A stretch of DNA of 64,000 nucleotides from UBA6120 sp035361955. Its GTDB lineage: Bacteria; Bacillota_I; Bacilli_A; RFN20; CAG-826. How positions within the stretch are numbered: the first letter of the stretch is position 1; every line of letters starts with the position of its first letter. The notes beneath the pieces are model-generated. The model ran no database searches. It saw only the letters and a list, made by a program, of their open reading frames with translations, and was not told the origin of the DNA. The stretch spans positions 1 through 64,000 of the forward strand of contig DAOSDC010000001.1 of assembly GCA_035361955.1 (NCBI GenBank), given 5' to 3'. Below, piece by piece: positions 52,393-61,044 of this stretch. A program made the translations under genes and the position numbers.

Positions 52393-53242
52393 GGTTAACC
52401 CCTTTGTTTTCTAATAGGTGCGTGCGCAGATGGTGGACGCGTTTAATCGTGTATTTGGCGAATTTTCTGACGGAGGCATTGGAATGGTGCATACAATAAC
52501 TGTGTTCATAAAACGCCTGAAACATCGAGATGTCATTGCCTGAATCGCCAACTACATGCACTTGAGATGCATCAATGTTTAATTGCTTGATGACCGTTTT
52601 GATGGCGGCAGCCTTATTACAATCTTTGGGAGCAATTTCCACAACGGTATGAATCCAGGACGCTTCGACATCATCGCCGTATTTCTCGCGCATGTGTTTG
52701 TTGACTTCTTTGGCAATCATTTCTCGTTTCAATCCAAGACCAAAGTATAGTAACATGCGATAGACGCGACTTTTGCCGATTTCGCTTTTAAAGATGTCAT
52801 TATCGGCCAAATAAGATTGTTGATAGACACCTTGCGATTTGTAGTAATACTTGAAGAACAATTGCGTCAGATAGGTCGTGCCATTATCAAATAAGAGGTT
52901 TTGATATTTGCGACTATCGAGAAACCACGCTAGCGGCTGATGTTTGTAATGCATCATGTCTTCAAATATCGAAGCGGCGACGCCTTTTGGCATCGTTTCG
53001 TCTTTAATTAACTCGTTATTAATAACAATCTGAGCACCGTTGATGCAAACATAATCAATCGGGCGATCGATCTTGGTCACCGTTAAGTCGGCAAACTCGC
53101 GATTGCGACTCGTTACAAAGATGACACGGTTACCTTCATCGATGAAATCGCGCAGGAACTGGACATTGGCGCTGCTTATCAGCGTTTTGCGGCGTTTCGG
53201 ATAAAAAAGCGTTCCATCGAGATCGACTGCCAATAATTTCAC
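52385..53242 (-). CDS. HAD superfamily Cof-type phosphatase
   Basis: 285 residues from GTG 53242, chosen over an upstream TTG because GGAGG lies 8 nt before the GTG. HAD motifs: LLAVDLDGTLF (D7, D9), VTSRNREF for motif II, motif III lysine in PKDCNKAAAIK, and GDSGNDISMFQ for motif IV. Substrate unknown. Second Cof-type gene in the window (the first at 44599). Confidence 0.87.
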   Translation of the reverse strand: MKLLAVDLDGTLFYPKRRKTLISSANVQFLRDFIDEGNRVIFVTSRNREFADLTVTKIDRPIDYVCINGAQIVINNELIKDETMPKGVAASIFEDMMHYKHQPLAWFLDSRKYQNLLFDNGTTYLTQLFFKYYYKSQGVYQQSYLADNDIFKSEIGKSRVYRMLLYFGLGLKREMIAKEVNKHMREKYGDDVEASWIHTVVEIAPKDCNKAAAIKTVIKQLNIDASQVHVVGDSGNDISMFQAFYEHSYCMHHSNASVRKFAKYTIKRVHHLRTHLLENKGVNHD

Positions 53243-53305
53243 ACCCAATTCCTCCAATTACAAACGCTATTTTATCATTAATCTAATGACTAATGTAGTC
53301 AGGCA

Positions 53306-53332
53306 TAAAAAAAAGAGGGCGAACCCTCTTTG
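53306..53332 (-). terminator. Intrinsic terminator of hpf
   Basis: AGAGGG-TTCG-CCCTCT on the minus strand, a UUCG tetraloop stem, followed by a T run (A run at 53307-53314). Confidence 0.92.
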
Positions 53333-53337
53333 TAGAC

Positions 53338-53889
53338 TTATAAACTGATTTTATTTTCGGCTTGGATGATGCCGTAACCTCCATCTTTACGTCGATACAA
53401 GACACTGACCAGCATGTCCTCGCCATCGAGGTACATGAAGAACTCATGTCCGAGTGCCTCCATGCGCGTAATCGCGTCTTCGACCGACATCGGTTCGAGG
53501 AAAATCGTTTTGAGGCGGACGATTTGATCGAACATCGGTTCGCCTTCGGCGTCTTCGACATTCTCAATTAAGACTGAAGCGCCTAAGCGCGGGTGGATGC
53601 GCCGGTCGAGTCTCGTTTTGAGCTTGCGCATTTGTTGTTCCAGTTTATCAATCGCCAAATCGACAGCTGCATATAAATCTTCATGCGTCACTTCAGCGCG
53701 GAAATCCATCATCTTCGTAAATATTGTCACTTCGACTTTCGCCCCCGCTTTGTAGGAGCGCACTAGCGCGCGGCAAGTCACATCGTCGTTAATCACAAAG
53801 TACTTGTCCATCCGCGATAATTTTTTTCTAATCGCGGCGTCAATCGCTTTGGTTACTTCAATGTTCTTACCAACAATCTGGTATTTCAT
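53338..53889 (-). CDS. hpf: Ribosome hibernation promoting factor, long form
   Basis: 183 residues. The N-terminal YfiA-like domain (about 1-100, MKYQIVGKNIEVTKAID and KVEVTIFTKMMDFRAEVTHEDLYAAVDLAIDKL) is followed by the long-form dimerisation domain (about 125-183, PMSVEDAITRMEALGHEFFMYL). Long HPF joins 70S into 100S ribosomes in stationary phase. The C-terminal RRKDGGYGII is typical. AAAGGGAT lies upstream. Single gene with UUCG terminator. Confidence 0.95.
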   Translation of the reverse strand: MKYQIVGKNIEVTKAIDAAIRKKLSRMDKYFVINDDVTCRALVRSYKAGAKVEVTIFTKMMDFRAEVTHEDLYAAVDLAIDKLEQQMRKLKTRLDRRIHPRLGASVLIENVEDAEGEPMFDQIVRLKTIFLEPMSVEDAITRMEALGHEFFMYLDGEDMLVSVLYRRKDGGYGIIQAENKISL

Positions 53890-53956
53890 ATCCGTAAATC
53901 CCTTTCTATTATTTATGTGGCTTCATTAATTTTATTTTGCCATAAATGAGGTGCGC

Positions 53957-55165
53957 TTAATAGACATTCGCATCGTCTGGCAAATATTTTTTCAATCTTT
54001 CCTTCAATTGATCGACTTTATCGAGTCGTTCCCAGGGCAGATCCAAATCGGCGCGTCCGATGTGCCCATACGCTGCCAAATCACGATATTTGAAGTTAGG
54101 ACGGTGTAGTCCAAAGTTTAAAATTATCGCTCCTGGACGGCAGTCGAATGTGTCCTTGATAATACTCAAGATAACTGAATCAGTTAGTCCCGGGTGCCGT
54201 GTTTTATAAGTAAATATCGCATAACTTATCGGACTGACCATGCCAATTCCATATGATAATTGGATTTCAAGCCGTTTGGCATAACCGGCGGCGACAAGGT
54301 TTTTAGCGATATAGCGCGCCATGTAGGCGGCCGATCGATCGACTTTGGTCGCGTCTTTGCCCGAAAATGCTCCACCGCCGTGTCTGGCGGCTCCTCCATA
54401 TGTATCGACGATAATCTTTCGCCCCGTTAAACCGGTATCGGCCTTGGGGCCGCCTTCGATGAATGTGCCGGCGTCGTTGATGAAATACTTAAAATCACCA
54501 TTAAGATTGAATGATGTAGCGACAGGAAGCATCACTTGTTCATAGACGAATTTTTTAAATTGTTGAATATTAATGTTGGGGTCATGTTGCACCGCCATCA
54601 CGATGGTGTCGATGCGAGGAAAACGCGGATTTGTATAGTCGATTGTGACTTGCGATTTCATGTCAGGACGGGCATGGGGAAATTTCCCGTCTTTGCGCAT
54701 CGAGGAAGCGACTCGCATCAGCTTGTGAGCAATCACGATTGCCAAAGGCATGTAGTTGCGATCCTCATTCGTGGCATAACCAAACATGATGCCCTGGTCG
54801 CCAGCGCCGGTTTTGGATGGGTCAATGTGCCCAACGACTTCGTTGATTTCTTGGCTCTGGGGATTGATGAGTACGTCGATGTGTGCTTCCTTGGCGCTAA
54901 AACCGAATTTGGGATCATCATACCCAATCGAGGCGATGACTTCTCTCGCAATGGCTTCATAATCGGGTGGAATTATGCCATTAGACAAACTTACTTGTCC
55001 GCCGATGACTAAATGTTGCTCACTAGCAAAGCATTCAACAGCGACATGGGCGTTTTCATCAAGCGCTAGGCAGGCGTCTAAAATCGCATCACTAACCTGA
55101 TCGCATAGTTTATCGGGATGGCCTTCGGAAACCGATTCCGATGTGAATAGTGTTTTTTCGTCCAT
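53957..55165 (-). CDS. metK: S-adenosylmethionine synthetase
   Basis: 402 residues with the family N-terminus LFTSESVSEGHPDKLCDQ (6-23), the GAGDQGIMFGYA loop (near 117-128), FVIGGP-equivalent FIEGGPKADTGLTGRKIIVDTYGG and GGGAFSGKDATKVDRSAAY. It makes SAM from methionine and ATP. AAGGAG lies 5 nt before ATG. It has its own promoter and a structured leader with an intrinsic terminator (see the leader entries), so expression is probably controlled by premature termination. It is followed by 66 nt to hpf. Confidence 0.97.
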   Translation of the reverse strand: MDEKTLFTSESVSEGHPDKLCDQVSDAILDACLALDENAHVAVECFASEQHLVIGGQVSLSNGIIPPDYEAIAREVIASIGYDDPKFGFSAKEAHIDVLINPQSQEINEVVGHIDPSKTGAGDQGIMFGYATNEDRNYMPLAIVIAHKLMRVASSMRKDGKFPHARPDMKSQVTIDYTNPRFPRIDTIVMAVQHDPNINIQQFKKFVYEQVMLPVATSFNLNGDFKYFINDAGTFIEGGPKADTGLTGRKIIVDTYGGAARHGGGAFSGKDATKVDRSAAYMARYIAKNLVAAGYAKRLEIQLSYGIGMVSPISYAIFTYKTRHPGLTDSVILSIIKDTFDCRPGAIILNFGLHRPNFKYRDLAAYGHIGRADLDLPWERLDKVDQLKERLKKYLPDDANVY

Positions 55166-55182
55166 ATTGACTCCTTATGAAT

Positions 55183-55210
55183 AAAAAGACTTCCCACGAT
55201 GGAAAGTCTT
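55183..55210 (-). terminator. Intrinsic terminator inside the metK leader
   Basis: Ten-base-pair stem AAGACTTTCC/GGGAAGTCTT (one G-T pair) with loop ATCGT, followed by TTTTTA; it ends immediately before the metK ribosome site (AAGGAG, complement of 55171-55176), so it must be bypassed to express metK. Confidence 0.8.
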
Positions 55211-55332
55211 TGTGATAAACGTTCCATCCATATCGTTCGAAGTGGGCTTCGCTTGGGCAAGCACTTACTATTTATCAATAGAGTTGCTACAACGTTTTTG
55301 CATCCCTGTAACGTTGTTCGGGATATGGAATT
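55211..55332 (-). ncRNA. Structured metK leader RNA, candidate SAM-responsive riboswitch of unassigned class
   Basis: The leader starts near 55332 by promoter position. On the minus strand, TCCATATC (complement of 55322-55329) pairs with GATATGGA (complement of 55227-55234), closing a domain with three hairpins: ACAACGTT/AACGTTGT (55289-55317), CTATT/AATAG (55268-55281) and AAGTG/CACTT with an inner GCTT/AAGC (55240-55266). The segment GATGGAA (complement of 55222-55228) can pair with TTCCATC of the terminator stem (55198-55204), an antiterminator that competes with the closing stem by two bases. No SAM-I, SAM-II, SAM-IV or T-box core was found. Ligand identity is inferred only from the gene. 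Confidence 0.65.
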
Positions 55333-55338
55333 TCTAAT

Positions 55339-55367
55339 ATTATCGCGGGCGTTGCCACGAATGTCAA
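55339..55367 (-). promoter_or_regulatory. Promoter of metK
   Basis: Minus strand -35 TTGACA (complement of 55362-55367, perfect) and -10 GATAAT (complement of 55339-55344) with a 17-nt spacer. The -35 abuts the pduL stop at 55369, so metK has an independent start. Confidence 0.85.
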
Positions 55368-55368
55368 A

Positions 55369-55947
55369 CTAAAGATTAGTAATCAGCTCACCGTATACTT
55401 CGCCACTTAATCCGGCAGCATTGGCTTCATCGGTGTCGATGTGCATCGTCAGTCCGAAATCTTCCCGCACGCGAATGAGGACATCGCCGAAAATGAGGCT
55501 ACGGTCATTTGATTTAACTTTAACGGCAACGACTTGTTTGTCTTTGACGCCATAAAATTTGGCATCGTCCGGGTGCATGTGAATATGACGTTTGGCTAAG
55601 ATGACGCCTTCGGGAATCACGATTTCTCCGACCGGTCCTTTCAATGTAATCGGGGTCGATCCTTTAATGTCGCCTGATTCGCGAATCGGTGGATTGACAC
55701 CTAAAGCCCGGGCATCGGTAGCCGAGACTTCGACTTGGGTGGCGCTACGGAGCGGTCCCAGCACGACAACGCTTTTGATAGTGCTTTTCGGACCGATGAC
55801 ATCAAGTCGCAAATCGCTGACGAACTGACCCGGTTGCGACAGCATCCGTTTAAACGGTAATTCGTAATTGGGGCCACAAAGTTTTTCCATGTCCGCCTTG
55901 TTCAAATGGATGTGGCGGGCGCTCGTTTCGACAAGAATTGGTTTCAT
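55369..55947 (-). CDS. pduL: PduL-type phosphate acyltransferase (phosphotransacetylase)
   Basis: 192 residues, two PduL half domains with zinc ligand histidines: H12 and H14 in ARHIHLNKADM, and H121, H123, H125 in AKRHIHMHPDD. It converts acyl-CoA (acetyl- or propionyl-CoA) and phosphate to acyl phosphate and CoA. Shell-protein targeting peptides that some PduL enzymes carry at the N-terminus are absent (it begins MKPILVETSARHIH). There is no acetate kinase or microcompartment gene nearby, so it is likely a cytosolic phosphotransacetylase. GAGGTAA precedes ATG. Confidence 0.92.
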   Translation of the reverse strand: MKPILVETSARHIHLNKADMEKLCGPNYELPFKRMLSQPGQFVSDLRLDVIGPKSTIKSVVVLGPLRSATQVEVSATDARALGVNPPIRESGDIKGSTPITLKGPVGEIVIPEGVILAKRHIHMHPDDAKFYGVKDKQVVAVKVKSNDRSLIFGDVLIRVREDFGLTMHIDTDEANAAGLSGEVYGELITNL

Positions 55948-55980
55948 AGTTTATTACCTCAATAATTTCAATTTATTATA

Positions 55981-57186
55981 CTATAATTTGACAATCTCTT
56001 TCACGCAATTTACCCAGAGATAAGCCGACCATTTAGGTGTCTTACGCCATAGACGGTAACGCTTATTTCCATCGCTGATTTCGAACACGTCTTTGTATTG
56101 GAAACGGATTTGTTTAATCGTCTCCAATGGAATCGTAATCGTCATATTTTCATGCGTAGCAATTTGAATCCGGTCTTTATAAAGCTGTGCTGATGCCGCC
56201 TTTCCTCGATTGGAAAAAAATTCACACGACTCAATCATTTCAAACCGACAATGTGATAACGAAAATAAATAACCATCTTCATCAGTCGAGTGCAATTTCT
56301 CTTTTAATGCTTCAAATTGAAGATCATCCCAAGCGTCGGGGCGCGTGATGTCTGGCAATGAGGGCACATCAAGCAATAGATACTTGTTTACATGGCCGAC
56401 CAGCCCGCAATTGATACAAACGAAATGATTGCCACGAGACACAATCGATTCGTAGCTTTGGCACTGGGGACACCAATATAGACCGAGTTCTAACCATTCG
56501 GCTCGTTTTGATCCCCACACTTTAACTAATCGCTTGGCTTGGATGTCATAAGAATTGATTTTGATGCCTTTGACGATGCGATCGTACAAACTTTCGATTG
56601 TCACTGTCTGCAAACACGTGCTATCGATGATATCAGTAACATCGACATCAATACGTGTGTGATGGGCGAGATTCGACCATCGTGGCGCCCGTAGGTGAGC
56701 ACCACTAATGCGAACTAGCACAACGGGAATGTTCAACATTTTGGCAAGTTTAGCAATCGATGAGTCAATTGGCAAAGTACGGCCGAACATGTCGATGTCG
56801 CCCTCGGGAAGGACGCTGACGCTTTGACCGGCGTCTGTTAAACGCTTGAGCATTTTGATCGGTTCAGCATCAAGACCATTGCGACCACGCCGAACCTGTC
56901 CTAGAAACGATCCGAACACAGCCGCATATCGTTTGTTTTTAAACGCTTCATCATGGACGATAAAATGAGGAAAACGCCAATACAGTAAAATTGCGTGGTA
57001 AAATCCGTCCCAATTCGTGTGATGGTTGCCAATTACAAATATTGGTCCTTTGGGAATTGGGTGATTGTTGCGGTGGAATCGAACTCGCTGAAATAAGTGA
57101 AAATATATAAACAAAAACGGCTTTAACAGGCCGTATAAGAAAATATATGAGAGCCATGACGAGCCCGGCAAACGTCTATTCTTCAT
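55981..57186 (-). CDS. PlsC-type acyltransferase with zinc ribbon (copy 2)
   Basis: 401 residues from ATG 57186, which places motif I H55-x4-D60 (NHHTNWD) at the same residues as in copy 1 (19771-21024). Motif III is LPEGD (126-130). A four-cysteine ribbon (C239, C242, C257, C260; YWCPQC...CINC) and a C-terminal beta-rich part follow. A TTG 18 nt upstream is the only other start. It overlaps the flippase-glycosyltransferase stop by 11 nt with no ribosome site, so coupling is probable. Together with that gene it suggests membrane glycolipid work. Confidence 0.83.
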   Translation of the reverse strand: MKNRRLPGSSWLSYIFLYGLLKPFLFIYFHLFQRVRFHRNNHPIPKGPIFVIGNHHTNWDGFYHAILLYWRFPHFIVHDEAFKNKRYAAVFGSFLGQVRRGRNGLDAEPIKMLKRLTDAGQSVSVLPEGDIDMFGRTLPIDSSIAKLAKMLNIPVVLVRISGAHLRAPRWSNLAHHTRIDVDVTDIIDSTCLQTVTIESLYDRIVKGIKINSYDIQAKRLVKVWGSKRAEWLELGLYWCPQCQSYESIVSRGNHFVCINCGLVGHVNKYLLLDVPSLPDITRPDAWDDLQFEALKEKLHSTDEDGYLFSLSHCRFEMIESCEFFSNRGKAASAQLYKDRIQIATHENMTITIPLETIKQIRFQYKDVFEISDGNKRYRLWRKTPKWSAYLWVNCVKEIVKL

Positions 57187-59461
57187 AATCGTAATGACGT
57201 TCAATCAAACTTTGATACCGTTCAATCGCTTGGTTAACGAAAATTGACCAACTCATCGGAATCGTGACACGGGCGGCTTCGCCAACCGTGCGAAGGCTGT
57301 TCTTGTCTTTACATAGGGTCATGATTTTGTGAGCCATTCGCTCGGCGTTTTCTCGTTCAGTAAATCCTGACACGCCATCTTCGATAATCTCCGAGCAGTG
57401 CGAGCCGCGCACCAACAAGCTTGGCAACCCGACGGCCGCAGATTCTCGTAGCACAAGCGGAGCGTTATCATACACCGACGGGAAATAAAAAAGGTCACAA
57501 GCACGATAAATGCCTGCTAATAAATCGTTATCCCGGATTCGTCCAGCAAATGTGACACGGCCCTTAAGACCCAATCCTTCACAGTATTTTTTAACCATGC
57601 GTTCATGACCGCCCTCGCCCACAAAAATCATATGGTATGGGAAATTTGCTTCGTCAAGCTTCTGGAGTGTTTCGAAGATGAACTTCAAGTTTTTCTGCCA
57701 GATTAAATGTCCCACGAAAAGTAAATTGTGCTCGTCTTGTCTAATGTTTAAAAACTGCACCGCCTGCATCCGGAAAGTTTCGATGTCTTTGGGAACATCA
57801 AAATCGGATCCGTTGGGCATGATTTGAACATCGCCACGATATCCGTAATGACGCAGTGTTCCAGATGTCTTTTTAGACACTGACCACACTTCGTCGACGC
57901 GACGATAAAATCTCACGATGTGATTGACAGCCCACTGGGATATCGTCTTGGAATGGGTGTTGTGATAAAAATCTTCATAGTACTTGGAATGGAATGTCGT
58001 GACGATGGGAATATTGTTGGCGCGTGCATGCCGCAGCGCCTTATGACCAATCATAAACGGAGCGTGTGAATGATATACCATCGGGCCATCGTATGCCAAA
58101 GCTTGCTTAATCGCCCTGTTAAAAGGGAATAGTCCTAACGCATACTCGATTTTAGGAATGCGAAGCGAGGGCACGCGTAAAACCTGATACGGATATTGAT
58201 CGTTACCCCGTTTATAGTTGGGCACGATGACAATGGGATGGTAACCAAGCGCTAACAAATGCCGAGCATAGGCATCGACCGTGCGCACGACTCCGTCGAT
58301 CATCGGGAAGAAGTTGTCGCTAAAAAGCACGATGCGCAGTTTCTTGGAAAAGTCGGGAATATGATGTCGTCGTAACTCGTTGCGGCGATTAACACCTAAA
58401 TAAAACGTCAATATGACTCCAAGCAGCAAGAACGCATAAAAAGTCAAAAATCTCCACGCGAACATCGCCCAAAACAAATAGCGACCTTCCATAAATGAGG
58501 CGAAGACCGTCGAAAACGAAAATTCGATGGCACCAGCGTTTCCAACCGTAGGTATGAAGGCTACGGCAATACTGGCATAAGCGACCATGGCCACAGTGTT
58601 AGGATAATTAAGGGCAATGCTTAGTTCGTTGACAAGTGCACTACTTGGATAGGCTTTCAGGATAAAATATGGAATCGATAATAGCGCCAACTGCGAGGCC
58701 AATGCCAAAAAGAACACGAGCACGACTTCCTTTTTAAGTCCCTTAAAATATGTAAACGCCGTCCGATACTTTTTGAATGATTCTTGGGTGATGTGGATAT
58801 AGTTTTTCTGACGTTTCAAAAACGTCATCTTCTTTAACAGCCCCACAATGATTTTTTCGAAAATTGGGAACCACGACATCGCTATGGCAACCACAGGCAC
58901 GAAACAAGTGAAGAATAGACCAATATAAGCGGTGATTCGCACCCACGGCACGACGACGTTGGGAAAAAATATGATTGTTGCTAACCCCAGTATTAACATC
59001 GATAGACGCATCGCAAACAAGTCGATCATAGGTATGAAAGTCGCCAAACCAAATGGAATATTCTTTTTGCGCATGTAGACCATCGTGATTGGTTGTCCGC
59101 CCAAACCAAATGGTGTGATTAATACATAGTATTTGCTCAAAATCGAATAGCGGTAGGCATCTCGGAGTGTTACTCTTTGTCGTTTGGCTCTTAAAAGAAC
59201 ATATAAACGCAAGGCACCCGTAATCAGCATCACCAACAAACATAAAATCGCCCCAATCATCCAGTACCAACTAGAGAGCCACACGCTTGAGGCTTCGATT
59301 AAATCTGATAGATCGACGACCGATAAATCACGACGCAACGCCAAAAATGACACGACAACGCCGGCAATCAGTGAGACGACTAGCAAGACGGCTCCCCATA
59401 TTTTTTGTCGCTTATTGCTTTTTGGTTTTTCGTCTAGGGCAACTGACGATGATTCGTTCAT
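57176..59461 (-). CDS. Fusion of a UPF0104/lysylphosphatidylglycerol-synthase-type membrane domain with a GT4 glycosyltransferase
   Basis: 761 residues. The N-terminal half (about 20-365) is a polytopic membrane domain of the UPF0104/YbhN kind: GALRLYVLLRAKRQRVTLRDAY, SKYYVLITPFGLGGQPI (the family's conserved PFGLGG), and further segments. The C-terminal half from about 375 is a GT4 glycosyltransferase: RIVLFSDNFFPMIDGVVRTV, YHSHAPFMIGHKAL, VGHLIWQKNLKF and a late EX7E-type region DNAPLVLRESAAVGLP. The membrane part is related to lipid flippase-like domains of MprF, so the protein may glycosylate and move a lipid. The start has no ribosome site; TGATATAAT ends 9 nt before ATG. It is coupled to the PlsC-zinc-ribbon gene behind it. 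Confidence 0.83.
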   Translation of the reverse strand: MNESSSVALDEKPKSNKRQKIWGAVLLVVSLIAGVVVSFLALRRDLSVVDLSDLIEASSVWLSSWYWMIGAILCLLVMLITGALRLYVLLRAKRQRVTLRDAYRYSILSKYYVLITPFGLGGQPITMVYMRKKNIPFGLATFIPMIDLFAMRLSMLILGLATIIFFPNVVVPWVRITAYIGLFFTCFVPVVAIAMSWFPIFEKIIVGLLKKMTFLKRQKNYIHITQESFKKYRTAFTYFKGLKKEVVLVFFLALASQLALLSIPYFILKAYPSSALVNELSIALNYPNTVAMVAYASIAVAFIPTVGNAGAIEFSFSTVFASFMEGRYLFWAMFAWRFLTFYAFLLLGVILTFYLGVNRRNELRRHHIPDFSKKLRIVLFSDNFFPMIDGVVRTVDAYARHLLALGYHPIVIVPNYKRGNDQYPYQVLRVPSLRIPKIEYALGLFPFNRAIKQALAYDGPMVYHSHAPFMIGHKALRHARANNIPIVTTFHSKYYEDFYHNTHSKTISQWAVNHIVRFYRRVDEVWSVSKKTSGTLRHYGYRGDVQIMPNGSDFDVPKDIETFRMQAVQFLNIRQDEHNLLFVGHLIWQKNLKFIFETLQKLDEANFPYHMIFVGEGGHERMVKKYCEGLGLKGRVTFAGRIRDNDLLAGIYRACDLFYFPSVYDNAPLVLRESAAVGLPSLLVRGSHCSEIIEDGVSGFTERENAERMAHKIMTLCKDKNSLRTVGEAARVTIPMSWSIFVNQAIERYQSLIERHYDYEE

Positions 59462-59470
59462 AATAAAGTT

Positions 59471-59479
59471 ATTATATCA
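59471..59479 (-). promoter_or_regulatory. Extended -10 promoter, leaderless configuration, of the flippase-glycosyltransferase gene
   Basis: TGATATAAT on the minus strand, 9 nt before the ATG at 59461. No Shine-Dalgarno is present. Confidence 0.6.
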
Positions 59480-59569
59480 TCCCAATTTATGTGCTTGGAA
59501 ACTTGTTTTGGTTTAAAATAACGTGTAGGTTTTAATGTCGCAATATTTGAATGCGTCGGAGGTGCTCCC

Positions 59570-60985
59570 ATGGAAAAAGAGATGTTAACCACTGAAATGA
59601 TACTCGATCTTATTCACCGAAAAGACGTTTTAGCACTCCGTCAATTATTTGAAGATTATGAAGAAATCGACCTTGCCGAGCATTGCGAAGAAATACGTGA
59701 TCCAGTTGATTTATTGTTCATTTTTAAAACGGTCAAAAGTGAATACACGGCGGAGCTATTTGCCTATTTAAGCGCTGATCAACAAGAAAATCTCATTAAA
59801 CTATTTACCGACAAGCAATTGTTGGATTTGTTGCAAAACTCATACACCGACGATATCGTCGACTTCATGATTGACATGCCGGCTAATCTTGTCAGTCGTA
59901 TTCTTGATTCAGCTGATAAGGCGACAAGAGCAGAAATCAATAGTTTGCTTAACTACAAAGAAGGCACCGCCGGTTCCATCATGACGACCGAATACGTGAT
60001 GTTTCCAAACACTTTCAGCGTTTCTGAAGCATTAGCGAGAATTCGCAAAGTTGGCCGTGATAAAGAAACGATTGCCACGACGTTCATCGTCGATGAGAAA
60101 CGCCTATTGATTGGTATCGTCACGATTGATGATCTTATTTATGCTGATCCGGACACCAAATTGGTTCAAATCATGCATGAGGATTTCATCACTACAAGCG
60201 TCAACGTCGACCAAGAGGAAGTCGCCCAACTATTCAAGCGATATGACCTCAACGTCATGCCGGTGCTCAACGATGATCAAAGACTGATTGGCATTGTAAC
60301 GATTGACGACGTGATCGACGTCATCGATGAGGAAACGAGCGAAGACATCTTGAAAATGGCGGCGTTAAGTCCACTTGATGAATCGTATTCCCGTTCCAGT
60401 GTTCTTGTTTTAGCAAAAAAATCGGTACCGTGGCTTCTTATTTTGCTGGCGCTTGGGTCTTTTTCTACAATTATTTTAAACCAATTCGAACATGCGCTAG
60501 AGCAGGTTGTTATCTTATCCGCATTCATTCCAATGTTAATGAATACTGGCGGTAATTCTGGTAATCAAAGTGTGACATTAATTACCCGTGGCATTGCCTT
60601 AAACGAGATTGAAAAAAATGATTTTCTCCATATTCTTATGAAAGAATTTCGCGTCGGTCTCATCGTTGGACTAATAACTGCGGTTTTCGCATATGTCTGG
60701 ATTTTCATCATCATCGGTTCGGGAATTATTGTTTACGATGTTTCATCTCCCGCATTCACAAACACTTGGTTCCTAGAATTATCCAAGATTTCTGGTTTGA
60801 TAAGTTTGTCGCTGTTCCTCGCTGTTTTATTTGCTAAATTAGTCGGTGGTGCCATCCCAATGATCGCCGTATCTCTGAAAAAAGATCCCGCAGTCATGTC
60901 AGGACCATTTGTCACGACTATTGTCGATGTGGTCGCTTTATTAATCTACTTTGTTTTGTCAGGACTCATCTTTGGATTATTCTAG
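59570..60985 (+). CDS. mgtE: Magnesium transporter MgtE
   Basis: 471 residues. The N-terminal superhelical domain (about 1-130, ending DMPANLVSRILDSAD), two CBS domains (about 135-260) and a C-terminal membrane domain of five spans are in the usual order. Pore-family motifs NTGGNSGNQSVTLITRGIAL and KDPAVMSGPFVTTIVDV are intact. It imports Mg2+ and is closed by Mg2+ bound between CBS and N domains. The ribosome site GGAG is part of a small GGAG-GTG-CTCC hairpin (59558-59568) right before ATG. No M-box (ykoK) leader is visible in the 108-nt upstream gap. Confidence 0.95.
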   Translation: MEKEMLTTEMILDLIHRKDVLALRQLFEDYEEIDLAEHCEEIRDPVDLLFIFKTVKSEYTAELFAYLSADQQENLIKLFTDKQLLDLLQNSYTDDIVDFMIDMPANLVSRILDSADKATRAEINSLLNYKEGTAGSIMTTEYVMFPNTFSVSEALARIRKVGRDKETIATTFIVDEKRLLIGIVTIDDLIYADPDTKLVQIMHEDFITTSVNVDQEEVAQLFKRYDLNVMPVLNDDQRLIGIVTIDDVIDVIDEETSEDILKMAALSPLDESYSRSSVLVLAKKSVPWLLILLALGSFSTIILNQFEHALEQVVILSAFIPMLMNTGGNSGNQSVTLITRGIALNEIEKNDFLHILMKEFRVGLIVGLITAVFAYVWIFIIIGSGIIVYDVSSPAFTNTWFLELSKISGLISLSLFLAVLFAKLVGGAIPMIAVSLKKDPAVMSGPFVTTIVDVVALLIYFVLSGLIFGLF

Positions 60986-61005
60986 GTAATCGTGAATTTC
61001 GATTA

Positions 61006-61034
61006 TTGAAAAAAATAATAATTATGCTTATAAT
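61006..61034 (+). promoter_or_regulatory. Promoter of tRNA-Leu
   Basis: -35 TTGAAA (61006-61011), a 17-nt spacer and a perfect -10 TATAAT (61029-61034); the tRNA starts at 61045. Confidence 0.8.
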
Positions 61035-61044
61035 TAAGCACGCT

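Noticed and set aside
55166..55332. metK leader as a classic SAM-I (S-box), SAM-III/SMK or T-box element
   Set aside because: The conserved SAM-I core (GGCNNNATGAANCCCGGCAACC-like), SAM-IV sequence and T-box GGGTGGNACC were not found. Short words (CCCGAA, GATGC, TTGTA) recall SMK but in a wrong spacing.
59462..59569. Mg2+ riboswitch (M-box) in front of mgtE
   Set aside because: The gap is only 108 nt, with no conserved M-box sequence or terminator hairpin.
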